The notes below the pieces were generated by a model, which was not told where the DNA came from, did no database searches, and saw nothing but the letters and a program-made list of their open reading frames with translations. A DNA stretch of 64,000 nucleotides. Origin: Chitinophagaceae bacterium UBA4407. Lineage in GTDB: Bacteria; Bacteroidota; Bacteroidia; Chitinophagales; Chitinophagaceae. The stretch lies in contig DGQT01000045.1 of assembly GCA_002390845.1 (NCBI GenBank), positions 45,530-109,529 on the forward strand, written 5' to 3'. Both the position numbers and the translations under genes were made by a program. Within the stretch, counting starts at the first letter, position 1. Each line of letters starts with the position of its first letter. This document shows, piece after piece, positions 19,807 through 28,390 of this stretch.

Positions 19807-20397
19807 ATGAAAAAAAAATTGTTTACGGCAGTAATTGTTTGCTTTACTGTGAGTGCTTATGCGCAAAAAGAGGTAAGTTCTGTAGAGCTGATTAATCAAA
19901 TCAGTGAAGGAAAGAATTTGTCTTATGAAAATGTTACCATTATTGGAGATGTTGATTTGTCAAAACTTGGTAATAGCACAGAAACAGGAAAATATCCTGA
20001 AAATGGCAAAACTGTTTATGTGTTCACAAATTTTGTAAAGCAACCCGTCTCATTTAAGAATTGCACATTTAAAGGACGATTAAATCTTTGTCACAAAACA
20101 GAAAGTAGCAATGAAAAAAAAGAATACAGGGTAGAGTTTACTGAGGATGTCATTTTTCAGAATTGCACATTTGAAAAGGTTGCAGATTTTGAATTAACAA
20201 ATTTTGACAAAGCTGTCTCTTTTGAAGGTGCTGTTTTTAAAGAGCAACCAAGATTTGTAAGAATGGGGCTTTATCAAAAACCAAATCTGGATGGACTGCA
20301 ATTAGCCAAAGGCTGTTTATTTCAATTTGACCAATCTAAAAAAGAACAGGTATTTACAACGAAGGAACTTAACAAGATAATTGGTGCTATGAAATAG
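19807..20397 (+). CDS. Exported pentapeptide-like repeat protein
   Basis: 196 residues. The signal peptide MKKKLFTAVIVCFTVSAYAQ ends at AYAQ. The remainder carries several short beta-helix turns of the pentapeptide kind: SFKNCTFKGRLNL, IFQNCTFEKVADFELTNFDKAVSFEGAVFKEQPRF. These folds bind proteins; the partner and purpose are unknown. The gene is convergent with the AraC gene that follows, and their coding ends overlap by 11 bp. AT-rich codon use differs from the adhesin gene upstream. Confidence 0.75.
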   Translation: MKKKLFTAVIVCFTVSAYAQKEVSSVELINQISEGKNLSYENVTIIGDVDLSKLGNSTETGKYPENGKTVYVFTNFVKQPVSFKNCTFKGRLNLCHKTESSNEKKEYRVEFTEDVIFQNCTFEKVADFELTNFDKAVSFEGAVFKEQPRFVRMGLYQKPNLDGLQLAKGCLFQFDQSKKEQVFTTKELNKIIGAMK

Positions 20398-21550
20398 CCT
20401 TAATTTCTTCCCAGAATTGCTTTGGTGATTTTTGCGTAACCTTTTTAAAAACCCTGTTGAATGTTGTTTTAGAATTGAATCCACAGTCAAAAGCTATGGA
20501 TAACAAGGTGAAATTAACATTAGCAGGGTTTTTCATTTTTTCAATTACTTCATTAATTCTATAAGTATTAATGAAATCATTGAAGTTTTTTTCAAAGCCC
20601 TTATTAATAACATAAGAAAGAATATTGCTGCTTATTCCTAATTGCTTTGAAAGCTGGTTCAGGTCAAGTTCAGGTTCAAGATAGAGCTTGTCTTTTTGAA
20701 AAATGGATAAGATTTTTTCTTTTATAAAAATCAATTCCTTTTCATTGATCAATTCACTTTTTTGCTCGTTTTCAGTTTCAGTTTTTTGAAATTCGATATT
20801 TGGTAAACTTACTTTTTCATCAAAATTATATCCCGCCAGGCATAAGAAACTTGTCAGCAACGCCCTTACTATATACTTCCAGTATTGTTGTTCAAAATTA
20901 AAGTGAAACAATACCGAAGACACCGAAAGTATAAAATCAATCGTCAGATAAATAATAAAACCAATTACAAAATATCTGAGCCAATTTAATATTGCCGGAT
21001 TGATTTGCGGGTAGGCTTGATTTGCAATTTCAGTGTGTCTTTTCAAAACTTTTATAATATGAACAAAATAATAAGCACTTAAAACGTAGAACAATAAACT
21101 TTCTATGTAAACAAAAAATGTGAAGTAAAAATCAGTAAGTATTTTTTGTTTTGTGCTATTGGGCAATAAAAAAATAATGAAGTGTGACAAAAAGTAAACA
21201 GCAGGAATAAAAAGATGTTTTCCGATTATTTTATTTTCAGGCTTGTCTTTTTTTAGCAGTGAAACACAAAACAAATAAATAAGTGCTGTAATTAAGAACA
21301 GATTTTCAAAAGGGAAAAATACCAGCTTTGGGTACTTTTCATAAAACCCAAGAAAGCCAATCACAAAATCAGTCAGGGAAAGTCCAAGAAAAAAAATTAA
21401 AGCAGACAAGAATTTGTCAGATTGCTTATTGCCTTTTGCTCCTCTTTTAAAAAGTAAAAAAGCTGTTACTACAGCCTGTATAAAAATGGCAAGAAGTATT
21501 GCCGACCTTGGATTAAAATATAAGTTCATTAAAATTTTTATGTCTCCCAA
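20387..21550 (-). CDS. Membrane-anchored AraC-family transcriptional regulator
   Basis: 387 residues. The N-terminal 240 residues hold about six or seven hydrophobic segments (FNPRSAILLAIFIQAVVTAF, FLFALIFFLGL-type stretches, LLTSFLCLAGYNF), then a linker, then a C-terminal AraC DNA-binding domain (about 285-387) with two helix-turn-helix motifs: LDLNQLSKQLGISSNILSYVINK and FTLLSIAFDCGFNSKTTFNRVFK, ending KSPKQFWEE. This architecture is common in Bacteroidota and suggests sensing at the inner membrane. The signal and targets are not known. The gene overlaps the end of the pentapeptide gene by 11 bp on the opposite strand. Confidence 0.88.
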   Translation of the reverse strand: MGDIKILMNLYFNPRSAILLAIFIQAVVTAFLLFKRGAKGNKQSDKFLSALIFFLGLSLTDFVIGFLGFYEKYPKLVFFPFENLFLITALIYLFCVSLLKKDKPENKIIGKHLFIPAVYFLSHFIIFLLPNSTKQKILTDFYFTFFVYIESLLFYVLSAYYFVHIIKVLKRHTEIANQAYPQINPAILNWLRYFVIGFIIYLTIDFILSVSSVLFHFNFEQQYWKYIVRALLTSFLCLAGYNFDEKVSLPNIEFQKTETENEQKSELINEKELIFIKEKILSIFQKDKLYLEPELDLNQLSKQLGISSNILSYVINKGFEKNFNDFINTYRINEVIEKMKNPANVNFTLLSIAFDCGFNSKTTFNRVFKKVTQKSPKQFWEEIKAIS

Positions 21551-21602
21551 ATGCTTACGACCAACTCAAAAATAGACGAACTAAATAGCCATACCAAAAA
21601 AA

Positions 21603-22113
21603 TCCGGTTATTGGTACTAACCAGGCCGAAGGGTTTTTCATAGCATCGTTCCTTGCGTCGCACACTTGTACGGTTGGATTATATATTGAGCGTTTACCCA
21701 AGCGAAAACCTGTTTGCTGTGTTAATTCTTTATCCCCATTTGAATAGGCTTACCTTGCCAGATAATTTTTTTTATTATGGCTAATAAATTTAATATCGGC
21801 GACAGGGTAGCCTTAAAATCCGGCAGCCCGGTAATGACGGTTAAAAGGCACGCCGAAGCGCATACTGCTCATGGGCTTACTGCCATTATAGATAAATACG
21901 AGTGTGTTTGGAGCGATGGCAATAACAGGCAACAGGCCATTTTTATAGAAGGTGTTTTAAAATTAATCTCTGCAGCGGGTAAGCATGGCATTGCAGGTTA
22001 GTAAAATTTATTTAAACGCTTTGCGCAATCGTCGCTTTGCCGAATATATTTCCTTCAGGTGAAGTGTGCGACGCAAGTAAAGCCTTATATATGTTCTGCA
22101 GTCCGGCTCTTAA
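21603..22113. mobile_element. Inverted-repeat element carrying a DUF2158 gene (L 21603-21700, R 22059-22113)
   Basis: Left end: CCAGGCCGAAGGGTTTTTCATAG, CCTTGCGTCGCACACTTGTACGG and the subterminal TTGGATTATATATTGAGCG. Right end: GAAGTGTGCGACGCAAGTAAAGCC followed by GTCCGGCTC. Only the 74-codon gene lies inside, making this one of the tightest cargo units. Confidence 0.6.
21777..22001 (+). CDS. DUF2158 (YodC-like) small protein
   Basis: 74 residues, usual for the family. It starts with FNIGDRVALKSGSPVMTV (about 5-22), the hallmark of the DUF2158/YodC family, followed by YECVWSDG and an FIEGVLKLI end. The function of the family is unknown; the fold is probably a small SH3-like barrel. The gene stands alone inside an inverted-repeat element. 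Confidence 0.85.
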   Translation: MANKFNIGDRVALKSGSPVMTVKRHAEAHTAHGLTAIIDKYECVWSDGNNRQQAIFIEGVLKLISAAGKHGIAG

Positions 22114-22174
22114 AATTGTATTTGTATACACCCCCTTCTTCGATGTATTGTATACAATGAGTTAATTAGCTTTT

Positions 22175-22207
22175 ACCGGTCTGACGCCTCGAAGGCGTCT
22201 GACCGGT
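22175..22207. repeat. REP palindrome
   Basis: 33 bp with arms ACCGGTCTGACGCC / GGCGTCTGACCGGT, one mispair and a TCGAA loop. It is followed directly by a copy of the 3' end of the restriction-modification gene (22205-22371). Confidence 0.9.
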
Positions 22208-22371
22208 TTACACCCCTTCCACTATTTTTATTTCATCTGCTGTTAAGCCGTACAAGGTATATACATGCTGGTTTATAGCGTTATCGGTATATACATGCTG
22301 GTTTATAGCGTTATCGGTATAATGTATGCGTTGGGTTAATTGCTCCTGTTCTGTGGCAGGTGTGGCGTTTT
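22205..22371 (-). pseudogene. Duplicated 3' fragment of the type IIG RM gene
   Basis: Homologous to 23588-23726, the last ~45 codons of the RM gene, including the stop, and continuing through GCTCCTGTTCTGTGGCA-GTGTGGCGTTT. An internal 37-bp stretch (TATACATGCTGGTTTATAGCG) is doubled. It is the longest of the fragment copies and lies on the far side of the transposase gene. Confidence 0.8.
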
Positions 22372-22374
22372 ACC

Positions 22375-22490
22375 GGTCAGACGCTTTCAAAGCGTCAGAC
22401 CGATAGTAAGTTCGTCGGTTAAATGCTTTCAAAGCGTCAGACCGATAGTAAGTTCGTCGGTTAAATGCTTTCAAAGCGTCAGACCGATAG
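22375..22490. repeat. Three tandem REP-like hairpins, 44-bp period
   Basis: Variant palindromes with a GCTTTCAAAGC core and AGCGTCAGACCGAT right arms, joined by AGTAAGTTCGTCGGTTAAAT, ending 20 bp upstream of the transposase start. They differ from the TCGAA-loop REPs elsewhere in the locus. Confidence 0.85.
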
Positions 22491-22511
22491 TAAAAAAAAT
22501 TATCTTTAGTT

Positions 22512-23102
22512 ATGCATTTTGAACCAGATTGTATTTATCACATCTATAACCAAGGCAACAATAAACAGCGGATTTTTTTCTCTGATGATAATTATTTGTA
22601 TTTCTTAAAGGGCTATAGAAAACTTATACTTCCTTACTGTGACACACTTGCTTATTGTTTAATGCCCAATCATTTTCATTTCATGGTAAGCACAAATACC
22701 AATTCAGTGGTACCTGTAAAAGTTGGCAGCCTGTATCTCTCTCAATTGTCAAACGGAATTAGAGTAGCATTAAGCAGTTATACGCTTGCTATAAATAAAC
22801 AACAGCGCACTACGGGTTCATTATTCAGGCAAAAGACCAAATCAAAATTGCTGGAAAATGGAAAGCATGATTATTCTTTTTTTGCTTTTCATTACATACA
22901 TCAAAACCCTTTGGCAGCCGGATTGGTAAAATCGTTAAACGATTGGGAATATTCTTCTTTTAAGGATTATGCCGGTTTGCGAAATGGTAGCTTATGCAAT
23001 AAAACGCTGGCGCATAAACTGCTTGATATTAACTGGAATAATTTTACAGAAGAAACATACACAATGTTTGATAATAAAAAATACATGGATGGAATATTGT
23101 GA
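22512..23102 (+). CDS. REP-associated tyrosine transposase (RAYT, Y1/IS200-like)
   Basis: 196 residues of the Y1_Tnp/RAYT family. These single-strand-specific HUH nucleases cut and move REP hairpins and are usually single-copy domesticated genes. Seen: the N-terminus IYHIYNQGNNKQRIFFSDDNY, the HUH motif MPNHFHFMV (about 56-64), RTTGSLFRQKTKSK, and the HYIHQNPLAAGLV helix (about 129-142) whose Tyr is the likely nucleophile, then WEYSSFKDYAG. It starts at the ATG 20 bp after the last upstream hairpin, and a REP palindrome begins 20 bp after the stop. This close bracketing by palindromes is typical of RAYT loci. Confidence 0.93.
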   Translation: MHFEPDCIYHIYNQGNNKQRIFFSDDNYLYFLKGYRKLILPYCDTLAYCLMPNHFHFMVSTNTNSVVPVKVGSLYLSQLSNGIRVALSSYTLAINKQQRTTGSLFRQKTKSKLLENGKHDYSFFAFHYIHQNPLAAGLVKSLNDWEYSSFKDYAGLRNGSLCNKTLAHKLLDINWNNFTEETYTMFDNKKYMDGIL

Positions 23103-23117
23103 ATATGTTTTATCCGC

Positions 23118-23587
23118 TTTTACCGGTCTGATGCCTCGAAGGCGTCTGACCGGTTTACCCCCCCTTCCACAATTTTTATTTCATCTGCGGTTAAACCGTA
23201 CAAGGTATATACATGCTGGTTTATAGCGTTATCGGTGTATTGTATAGGTTGGGTTAATTATCTTTTACCGGTCTGACGCCTCGAAGGCGTCTGACCGGTT
23301 TACCCCCCTTCCACAATTTTTATTTCATCTGCGGTTAAACCGTACAAGGTATATACATGCTGGTTTATAGCGTTATCGGTGTATTGTATAGGTTGGGTTA
23401 ATTATCTTTTATCGGTCTGACGCCTCGAAGGCGTCTGACCGGTTTACCCCCCTTCCACTATTTTTATTTCATCTGCGGTTAAACCGTACAAGGTATATAC
23501 ATGCTGGTTTATAGCGTTATCGGTGTATTGTATAGGTTGGGTTAATTATCTTTTATCGGTCTGACGCCTCGAAGGCGTCTGACCGGT
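23118..23587. repeat. REP / gene-3'-end tandem array, about 145-bp period, four REPs
   Basis: REP palindromes at 23122-23154, 23267-23299, 23411-23443 and 23555-23587. Between them are three nearly identical 108-bp copies of the 3' end of the RM gene, each keeping the TAA stop next to the palindrome. The fourth palindrome abuts the true RM stop codon at 23588. Copies are nearly identical, so the expansion is recent. Confidence 0.9.
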
Positions 23588-26500
23588 TTACCTCCCTTCC
23601 ACTATTTTTATTTCATCTGCTGTTAAGCCGTACAAAGTATATACATGCTGGTTTATGGCGTTATCGGTGTATTGTATGCGTTGGGTTAATTGCTCCTGTT
23701 CTGTGGCAAGTGTGGCGTTTTGTTTTTGCTGCTGCAACTGTAGCATGGTATCTACCAGTTTTACAATTTCATCGTGAAGGGATTTTTCATTTTTACCAAG
23801 TTTCTTAATCGACAGTTGCTTAATGTAGATAATTTTAAGTCTATAAAAACCGCCTTGAACTTTATCACAGATATTTAGAAGTTGAAATTTAGAAACTTTA
23901 GAATTTAATATCCCCAAAAGATATTTATCATCTGTCTCAATTAATTGATTATTGTCATTTCCATAGTATTTATTGTAGTCAAAAGCAAAAGCTGCAACTT
24001 CAGAACTTATTCCCGGCCATAAAATTTTTACTTTTTCAAAGGATTCCCAATAATCAACTGTGTCTTGTATCTCAAACCATTTGTAAGCCCCCGGCTTTCT
24101 ACCATTCCAATCACTCCCATTCCAATCTTTTGGTTTTGGAGTTAATTCCTTTTTAAATTGGAGTAGGTGGTTTTTAACTGCTGGATATTTGTCAATATCA
24201 ATTCCTCTTTTGGTAAATATTAGAAATTTATTGCTAGAAGGTATTTGATATCGCCTTATATCCTTACCTGCCAAAAATGGTTTTATTACTTCGGCACTTC
24301 TTGCATCTTCTTGTATCAAAGCATCTTTAGTTGTTTCATCAATTACAAATGCTTCGTTTAAACCAGTAAGCACACCGCGATAAATTTTACCTTTTACATA
24401 TTCGCCCAATGGTATGCCTGCCTGCTGTAATTTTTTCAATAGCAGTTGTTCTGTTTCGCTGCCTAGGTTCCAGCCGGTATCTTCAAACTTTTCCTGCGTA
24501 AGCAATTGTGTGTTTTCTGTTACATAGTGCTGCAGGTTTTCAAAGGCTAATGTTTTTACATTTACAACTATACCCCCGGCGGGAATTGAACCCGCACTGT
24601 TTGCCTTGCCCGAAATAATAATGCAGGGATAAGTAGTTGCATTTTGAAAAACAGGAAGGTCGCCAAAGTCTATAATTTGTTTTATGGGTTGCAGTTTAAA
24701 CCATTTGCGCAAAGGTTCGCCGTAGTTCGCACGCATCCATTTGTTGGCAACAATAATCCCAAACAAACCATTGCTGTTTAGTAAGCTAATTCCTTTCTCA
24801 AAGAAATAACTGTACAGGTCGGCCATGCCGTGATACACTTTATACTTCTGTTGAAAATAGGGTTTTACATCACTTAATAATTCCTGCCGCACATACGGCG
24901 GATTTCCAATCACCGCATCAAACCCGCCCTGCTTAAATACTTTGGGGAAAGCCTGTTGCCAGCTAAAAGGTTTTACTTTCTTTTCAACGCCGGGTTCAAA
25001 GTTTATTTGTCCATCATAAAAATCCATATCTACCAAACTGTTACCGCTTTTAATATTATTGTCCAGTGTGGGCAGCACCCTTTCGCCAAAACGCATTTCT
25101 GCGGTAATGCTGCTGCCGGTTTCGCCCTCCATACACTTAAGCAGTAAACTAAGCTTGGTTACTTCTACGGCCTGCACATCTATATCTACACCGTAAAGAT
25201 TATTCAGCAGTATTTGCTTTTTAATAGCGGTGGTTAAATTACCATCGGGTGTAAGCGGCAGCTTGCTGCGGTCTTTAATGGCATCGTTGCGTTGCTTGGT
25301 AGTATAATCTCCGCTGCCTGCAATACTGGTTAACCTGTCAAACTCCGGCATATAATATTGCCTGTGCCATTTTAATAAATGCTCGTAAGCACCCAGTAAA
25401 AAACTGCCGCTGCCGCAGGCGGGGTCCACAATTTTTAGTTTACTTACTTCTTCGGGCTTTTTATTTTCAATCAGTTTGCCAACGGTATTATCAACAATGT
25501 ATTCAACAATATACTGCGGGGTATAATACACCCCGCCTGCTTTGCGTACATCGGGTTTTTCTTCTATAATGGCGCGGTGGCCTGCTGTTAATTTTATCTG
25601 TTTGCCCAGAAATTGTTCGTATGCACTGCCCAAAATTTCTACACTCAACACGCTAAACTCATAAGGGCTTGCGGGGTAATAGAGTTCGTTAATAATGCCC
25701 TTTAAAACTTTGCTGTCAATGTTTACCCTGTTGCTTACGGTATCTTTTACAAAGTCAAAAAGGCCGCTGTTGTATTTACTGTCTGCCTCGTAAAATTGCT
25801 GCAGCAAAGCATTGTAGGGGTCGGTGGTTTTTTGTGCAAAAATGCTTTTAAGCCTGCCGTATTCTTCTACACTGCGGTCTTCGGCAATGCGCAGAAAAAT
25901 AAGCCGGTCCAGCATTTGCTGCACGGCAAAGTTTAATTCATCTTCATTTAAACCTGTATTGCGCAGGGCAATATTCTGTGCCAGTTCTTTGCGCCATTCA
26001 TCAAGTGAAGCAAGAAAAGCGGCATCAACTGTAGCCGTTCCTTTTTTGTTTTTATCGCCGGCTATATACTTATCGAAACTGCCCTTCAGTACACGTTCTT
26101 TAGAAAAAGCATCCCATAAAAAATCAAACTGCGGCAGGTAATCTTTATAGGTTAGGTATTTAATACGGGCGGTGCTTGCCTTATCTGTAGCAAAAGGTTT
26201 TTTGGTGCAGTCGTACACCGCGAGTTCTTCAAAATCGGTTAGTATACTTATGGCAAGTTTGGCGCTCCATGCATAGCGGCGCACCTGGTAAGCGGGCAAT
26301 ACATCTTCTTTTACCAGCACACTTGGTTTCTTTGCTTCTACAAAAAACAAGCGCTTGCCACCAGGCAGGCGAAAAGAATAGTCCGGCGCTTTGGTAGCGC
26401 CTCCAATTCTTATCCTGTCTTCATGTATTACTTCGCGGTAAGCTTCTGCATAACCCTGGCTGTTGTCTACATCCCAGCCGAGGGCTTTAAAAAAGGGATC

Positions 26501-26620
26501 AATAAAATCGCGGCGGGCAAGGGTTTCGTTATAGTCGGCTTTTTTATAACTCAGTATCTGTTCGCCAAAACGTTCAGTTAACTGTGCAATGGTTTGGTAA
26601 GCCTGTTCTTTGGTAAGCAT
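23588..26620 (-). CDS. Type IIG restriction-modification enzyme (Eco57I-like, N6-adenine methyltransferase plus nuclease)
   Basis: 1010 residues, normal for one-polypeptide type IIG enzymes that both methylate adenine and cut DNA beside the site. Seen in order: a PD-(D/E)XK nuclease with PDYSFRLPGG and VEAKKP (Asp80, Glu96, Lys98); a helical connector; methyltransferase motif I DPACGSGSFLLGAYEHLL (about 397) and motif IV NPPY in VIGNPPYVRQE (about 570); then a TaqI-like target-recognition domain to the C-terminus, with a final coiled region. No separate specificity or methylase gene is next to it. The stop codon touches a REP palindrome, and the last ~45 codons are repeated downstream. Recognition site not predictable. 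Defence against foreign DNA is the expected role. Confidence 0.93.
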   Translation of the reverse strand: MLTKEQAYQTIAQLTERFGEQILSYKKADYNETLARRDFIDPFFKALGWDVDNSQGYAEAYREVIHEDRIRIGGATKAPDYSFRLPGGKRLFFVEAKKPSVLVKEDVLPAYQVRRYAWSAKLAISILTDFEELAVYDCTKKPFATDKASTARIKYLTYKDYLPQFDFLWDAFSKERVLKGSFDKYIAGDKNKKGTATVDAAFLASLDEWRKELAQNIALRNTGLNEDELNFAVQQMLDRLIFLRIAEDRSVEEYGRLKSIFAQKTTDPYNALLQQFYEADSKYNSGLFDFVKDTVSNRVNIDSKVLKGIINELYYPASPYEFSVLSVEILGSAYEQFLGKQIKLTAGHRAIIEEKPDVRKAGGVYYTPQYIVEYIVDNTVGKLIENKKPEEVSKLKIVDPACGSGSFLLGAYEHLLKWHRQYYMPEFDRLTSIAGSGDYTTKQRNDAIKDRSKLPLTPDGNLTTAIKKQILLNNLYGVDIDVQAVEVTKLSLLLKCMEGETGSSITAEMRFGERVLPTLDNNIKSGNSLVDMDFYDGQINFEPGVEKKVKPFSWQQAFPKVFKQGGFDAVIGNPPYVRQELLSDVKPYFQQKYKVYHGMADLYSYFFEKGISLLNSNGLFGIIVANKWMRANYGEPLRKWFKLQPIKQIIDFGDLPVFQNATTYPCIIISGKANSAGSIPAGGIVVNVKTLAFENLQHYVTENTQLLTQEKFEDTGWNLGSETEQLLLKKLQQAGIPLGEYVKGKIYRGVLTGLNEAFVIDETTKDALIQEDARSAEVIKPFLAGKDIRRYQIPSSNKFLIFTKRGIDIDKYPAVKNHLLQFKKELTPKPKDWNGSDWNGRKPGAYKWFEIQDTVDYWESFEKVKILWPGISSEVAAFAFDYNKYYGNDNNQLIETDDKYLLGILNSKVSKFQLLNICDKVQGGFYRLKIIYIKQLSIKKLGKNEKSLHDEIVKLVDTMLQLQQQKQNATLATEQEQLTQRIQYTDNAINQHVYTLYGLTADEIKIVEGR

Positions 26621-26686
26621 GTTTGGGCATTGGTTAAAATCAAATATAATTAAACCTGTTTGGTTTTACGAAAGCGGTTGTTTTTT

Positions 26687-26719
26687 ACCGGTCTGACGCC
26701 TTTGAGGCGTCTGACCGGT
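26687..26719. repeat. REP palindrome upstream of the RM gene
   Basis: Same arms as the other REPs (ACCGGTCTGACGCC / GGCGTCTGACCGGT) with a TTTGA loop. It lies 67 bp before the RM start codon, so the RM gene has REPs on both sides. The remaining 26720-26925 shows nothing I can name. Confidence 0.9.
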
Positions 26720-26925
26720 AATTTTCATTTTTCCCCTTCCAAAAATTTGCAATTCTAAAAATCAATTTGTATTTTAGTAATCAGTCAGCATAATACCCTC
26801 TTTTTTAAAAAGAAAGTATTATGTATACACGCAACCCACATAACCATAGCCCGCCACCGGCAAGCCGCAATTTTCAGCGGCGTTTTCCAATTAGCTTCAT
26901 TTTCAGTGCTTTATACATCAAATAA

Positions 26926-27163
26926 ATGAAATTTGACACCACGGAAACGGCTTTTGTCATCACGGAAATAACTATTCTCGAGATAGAAATAGATTTTGTC
27001 ATCACGGAAATGGATTTTATCTGTGCAGAAATGGATATTGATAAGAAAGAATCAGGTTTTGTCTTGGCGGAAATAACTTTTGACAGGACGGAAATGAATT
27101 TTGCAACCACGGAAATGAAGCTGAATACCCCGGAAATCGACAACTACTTCAAAGAAATAAATT
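26926..27163 (+). repeat. 21-bp tandem array, 11 degenerate units
   Basis: Consensus GAAATGGATTTTGTCATCACG. The copies are more diverged than in the 6639-6860 array, so this one is older or less constrained. The period again equals two DNA helix turns. Confidence 0.85.
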
Positions 27164-27174
27164 TCACTTCTTAA
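26926..27174 (+). CDS. Small acidic heptad-repeat ORF
   Basis: 82 codons made almost only of 11 heptads of the form -FVITEM (DFVITEM, DFICAEM, GFVLAEI, TFDRTEM, NFATTEM). It is acidic, in contrast to the basic RFYPKGM heptads of the 6639 gene, but has the same 21-bp period and similar copy number. The minus strand is also open, as often happens with such arrays. There is no clear ribosome binding site; coding status is uncertain. It ends 66 bp before the gene at 27241. Confidence 0.4.
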   Translation: MKFDTTETAFVITEITILEIEIDFVITEMDFICAEMDIDKKESGFVLAEITFDRTEMNFATTEMKLNTPEIDNYFKEINFTS

Positions 27175-27240
27175 AAAACAGGTTTTAAATCTAAGAGATA
27201 AACAATCAAATCCCTTTTATTAACTTAAAAATACTACGCC

Positions 27241-28146
27241 ATGAACGCTAAGTTAGAATCCAAACTCGACATGTACCGCGCAACCCAAACCTACTGCGAC
27301 AACAACATGCCCATCGTAAGCACCATTGCAGCCTTTGCCACAGCATTTACAGCCTTTAAAGCAAATGTAACTGCCCTTATTGCCAATGCGCAGCAGGAAG
27401 ACCAGGTAACAAAAGGTGTTGCCACGGATAAGCAGGTGAGTAAAAAAAGCCTTGCACAATTGGGTGCTGATGTAGCAGCCCCAATCTTTGCCTATGCATC
27501 CTCCATTAACGACAACACCCTAAAAGAGCAGGTAAATTTTTCAGCTTCCGACCTCTTTAAAGCTAAAGATGAACTGCTTCCCGTGCGTTGCCAGAACATC
27601 CACGATGCAGGCACTGCACATCTTCTTGCCCTTGCAGACTTTGGCATCACAGCCCCGTTGCTTGCTTCCCTTCAAACAACCATCATTGCCTACAAATTAA
27701 AAGTACCCACACCACGCAATGCAGCGGCAGATAAAAAAACAATAAGGCTCAATCAAAAGAACTTATTTGCGGCAACAGACCTCATTTTAAAAGAACAGAT
27801 GGATAAAACCCTTGCAGGTTTTAAAGCCACCAACCCCGATTTTGTAAATACCTACAAAGCCAACCGTGTAATTATAGACCCCGGCAAGGTTACTACAGAG
27901 TTAACCGGTACGGTTACCAACTCAGCAGACAGCAGCCCAATTAAAGGAGCCTCAATATTGATTGAAGAAACAGGTATTACCGTTACCACAACCCCACAAG
28001 GTATATATCAGATAAAACCCATCAGTCATGGCACCTATACGCTCAAAATAACCCGTGCAGGTTACCAGGATAACATACTATCAAACATCAACGTAAAACT
28101 CGGGCAGGTAACTAAGCTCGACATTGCTCTTACACCGGTAGTATAA
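27241..28146 (+). CDS. Protein with carboxypeptidase-regulatory-like C-terminal domain
   Basis: 301 residues. The N-terminal 210 residues are an all-helical domain (MNAKLESKLDMYRATQTYCDNN, then Ala/Lys-rich helices) that I know as a recurrent uncharacterised Bacteroidota protein. The C-terminal 85 residues are a CarboxypepD_reg-like beta-sandwich: LTGTVTNSADSSPIKGASILIEETG, GIYQIKPISHGTYTLKITRAGYQD. There is no signal peptide, which is unusual for a protein with this domain. An intrinsic terminator follows. It lies directly downstream of a 21-bp array. Confidence 0.8.
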   Translation: MNAKLESKLDMYRATQTYCDNNMPIVSTIAAFATAFTAFKANVTALIANAQQEDQVTKGVATDKQVSKKSLAQLGADVAAPIFAYASSINDNTLKEQVNFSASDLFKAKDELLPVRCQNIHDAGTAHLLALADFGITAPLLASLQTTIIAYKLKVPTPRNAAADKKTIRLNQKNLFAATDLILKEQMDKTLAGFKATNPDFVNTYKANRVIIDPGKVTTELTGTVTNSADSSPIKGASILIEETGITVTTTPQGIYQIKPISHGTYTLKITRAGYQDNILSNINVKLGQVTKLDIALTPVV

Positions 28147-28165
28147 AATAAAGCCATCAAACAAA

Positions 28166-28200
28166 AACAGGCCAGGCATTTAAAAACGCCCGGCCTGTTT
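28166..28200 (+). terminator. Intrinsic terminator after gene 27241-28146
   Basis: Stem AACAGGCC-AGGC / GCCCGGCCTGTT with an ATTTAAAAAC loop, then TTTCTATTTTCTTTT. Confidence 0.75.
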
Positions 28201-28216
28201 CTATTTTCTTTTCATT

Positions 28217-28345
28217 CCGGTGAGAAATCTCAATCCATACCCGTCATTTCGAAGGAGGTACGACTGAGAAATCTCACTACGTTCGAAATGACTTGATTGA
28301 TTAAACAGATTTCTCGCTGCGCCCGAAATGACGGGGAGGGATGCT
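28217..28345. repeat. Dispersed CATTTCGA/GAGAAATCT repeat cluster
   Basis: Three interleaved copies, in both orientations, of GTCATTTCGA-x-GAGAAATCTC (28242-28275, 28276-28292 inverted, 28307-28335). The family is common in Bacteroidota intergenic DNA (general knowledge). It can fold into a branched hairpin. Confidence 0.75.
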
Positions 28346-28390
28346 CGAAATTACGGGCAACTCTGGGGCATTGATGCCATGTATTCCGAA

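Noticed and set aside
22340..22522. 60-codon frame with repeated FQSVRPIVSSSVKC
   Set aside because: Translation of tandem REP-like hairpins.
22375..23587. CRISPR array
   Set aside because: The repeats are palindromes alternating with copies of one gene's 3' end, not with unique spacers.
26874..27143. 89-codon minus-strand frame across the second array
   Set aside because: Same artefact of a 21-bp period; no start signal.
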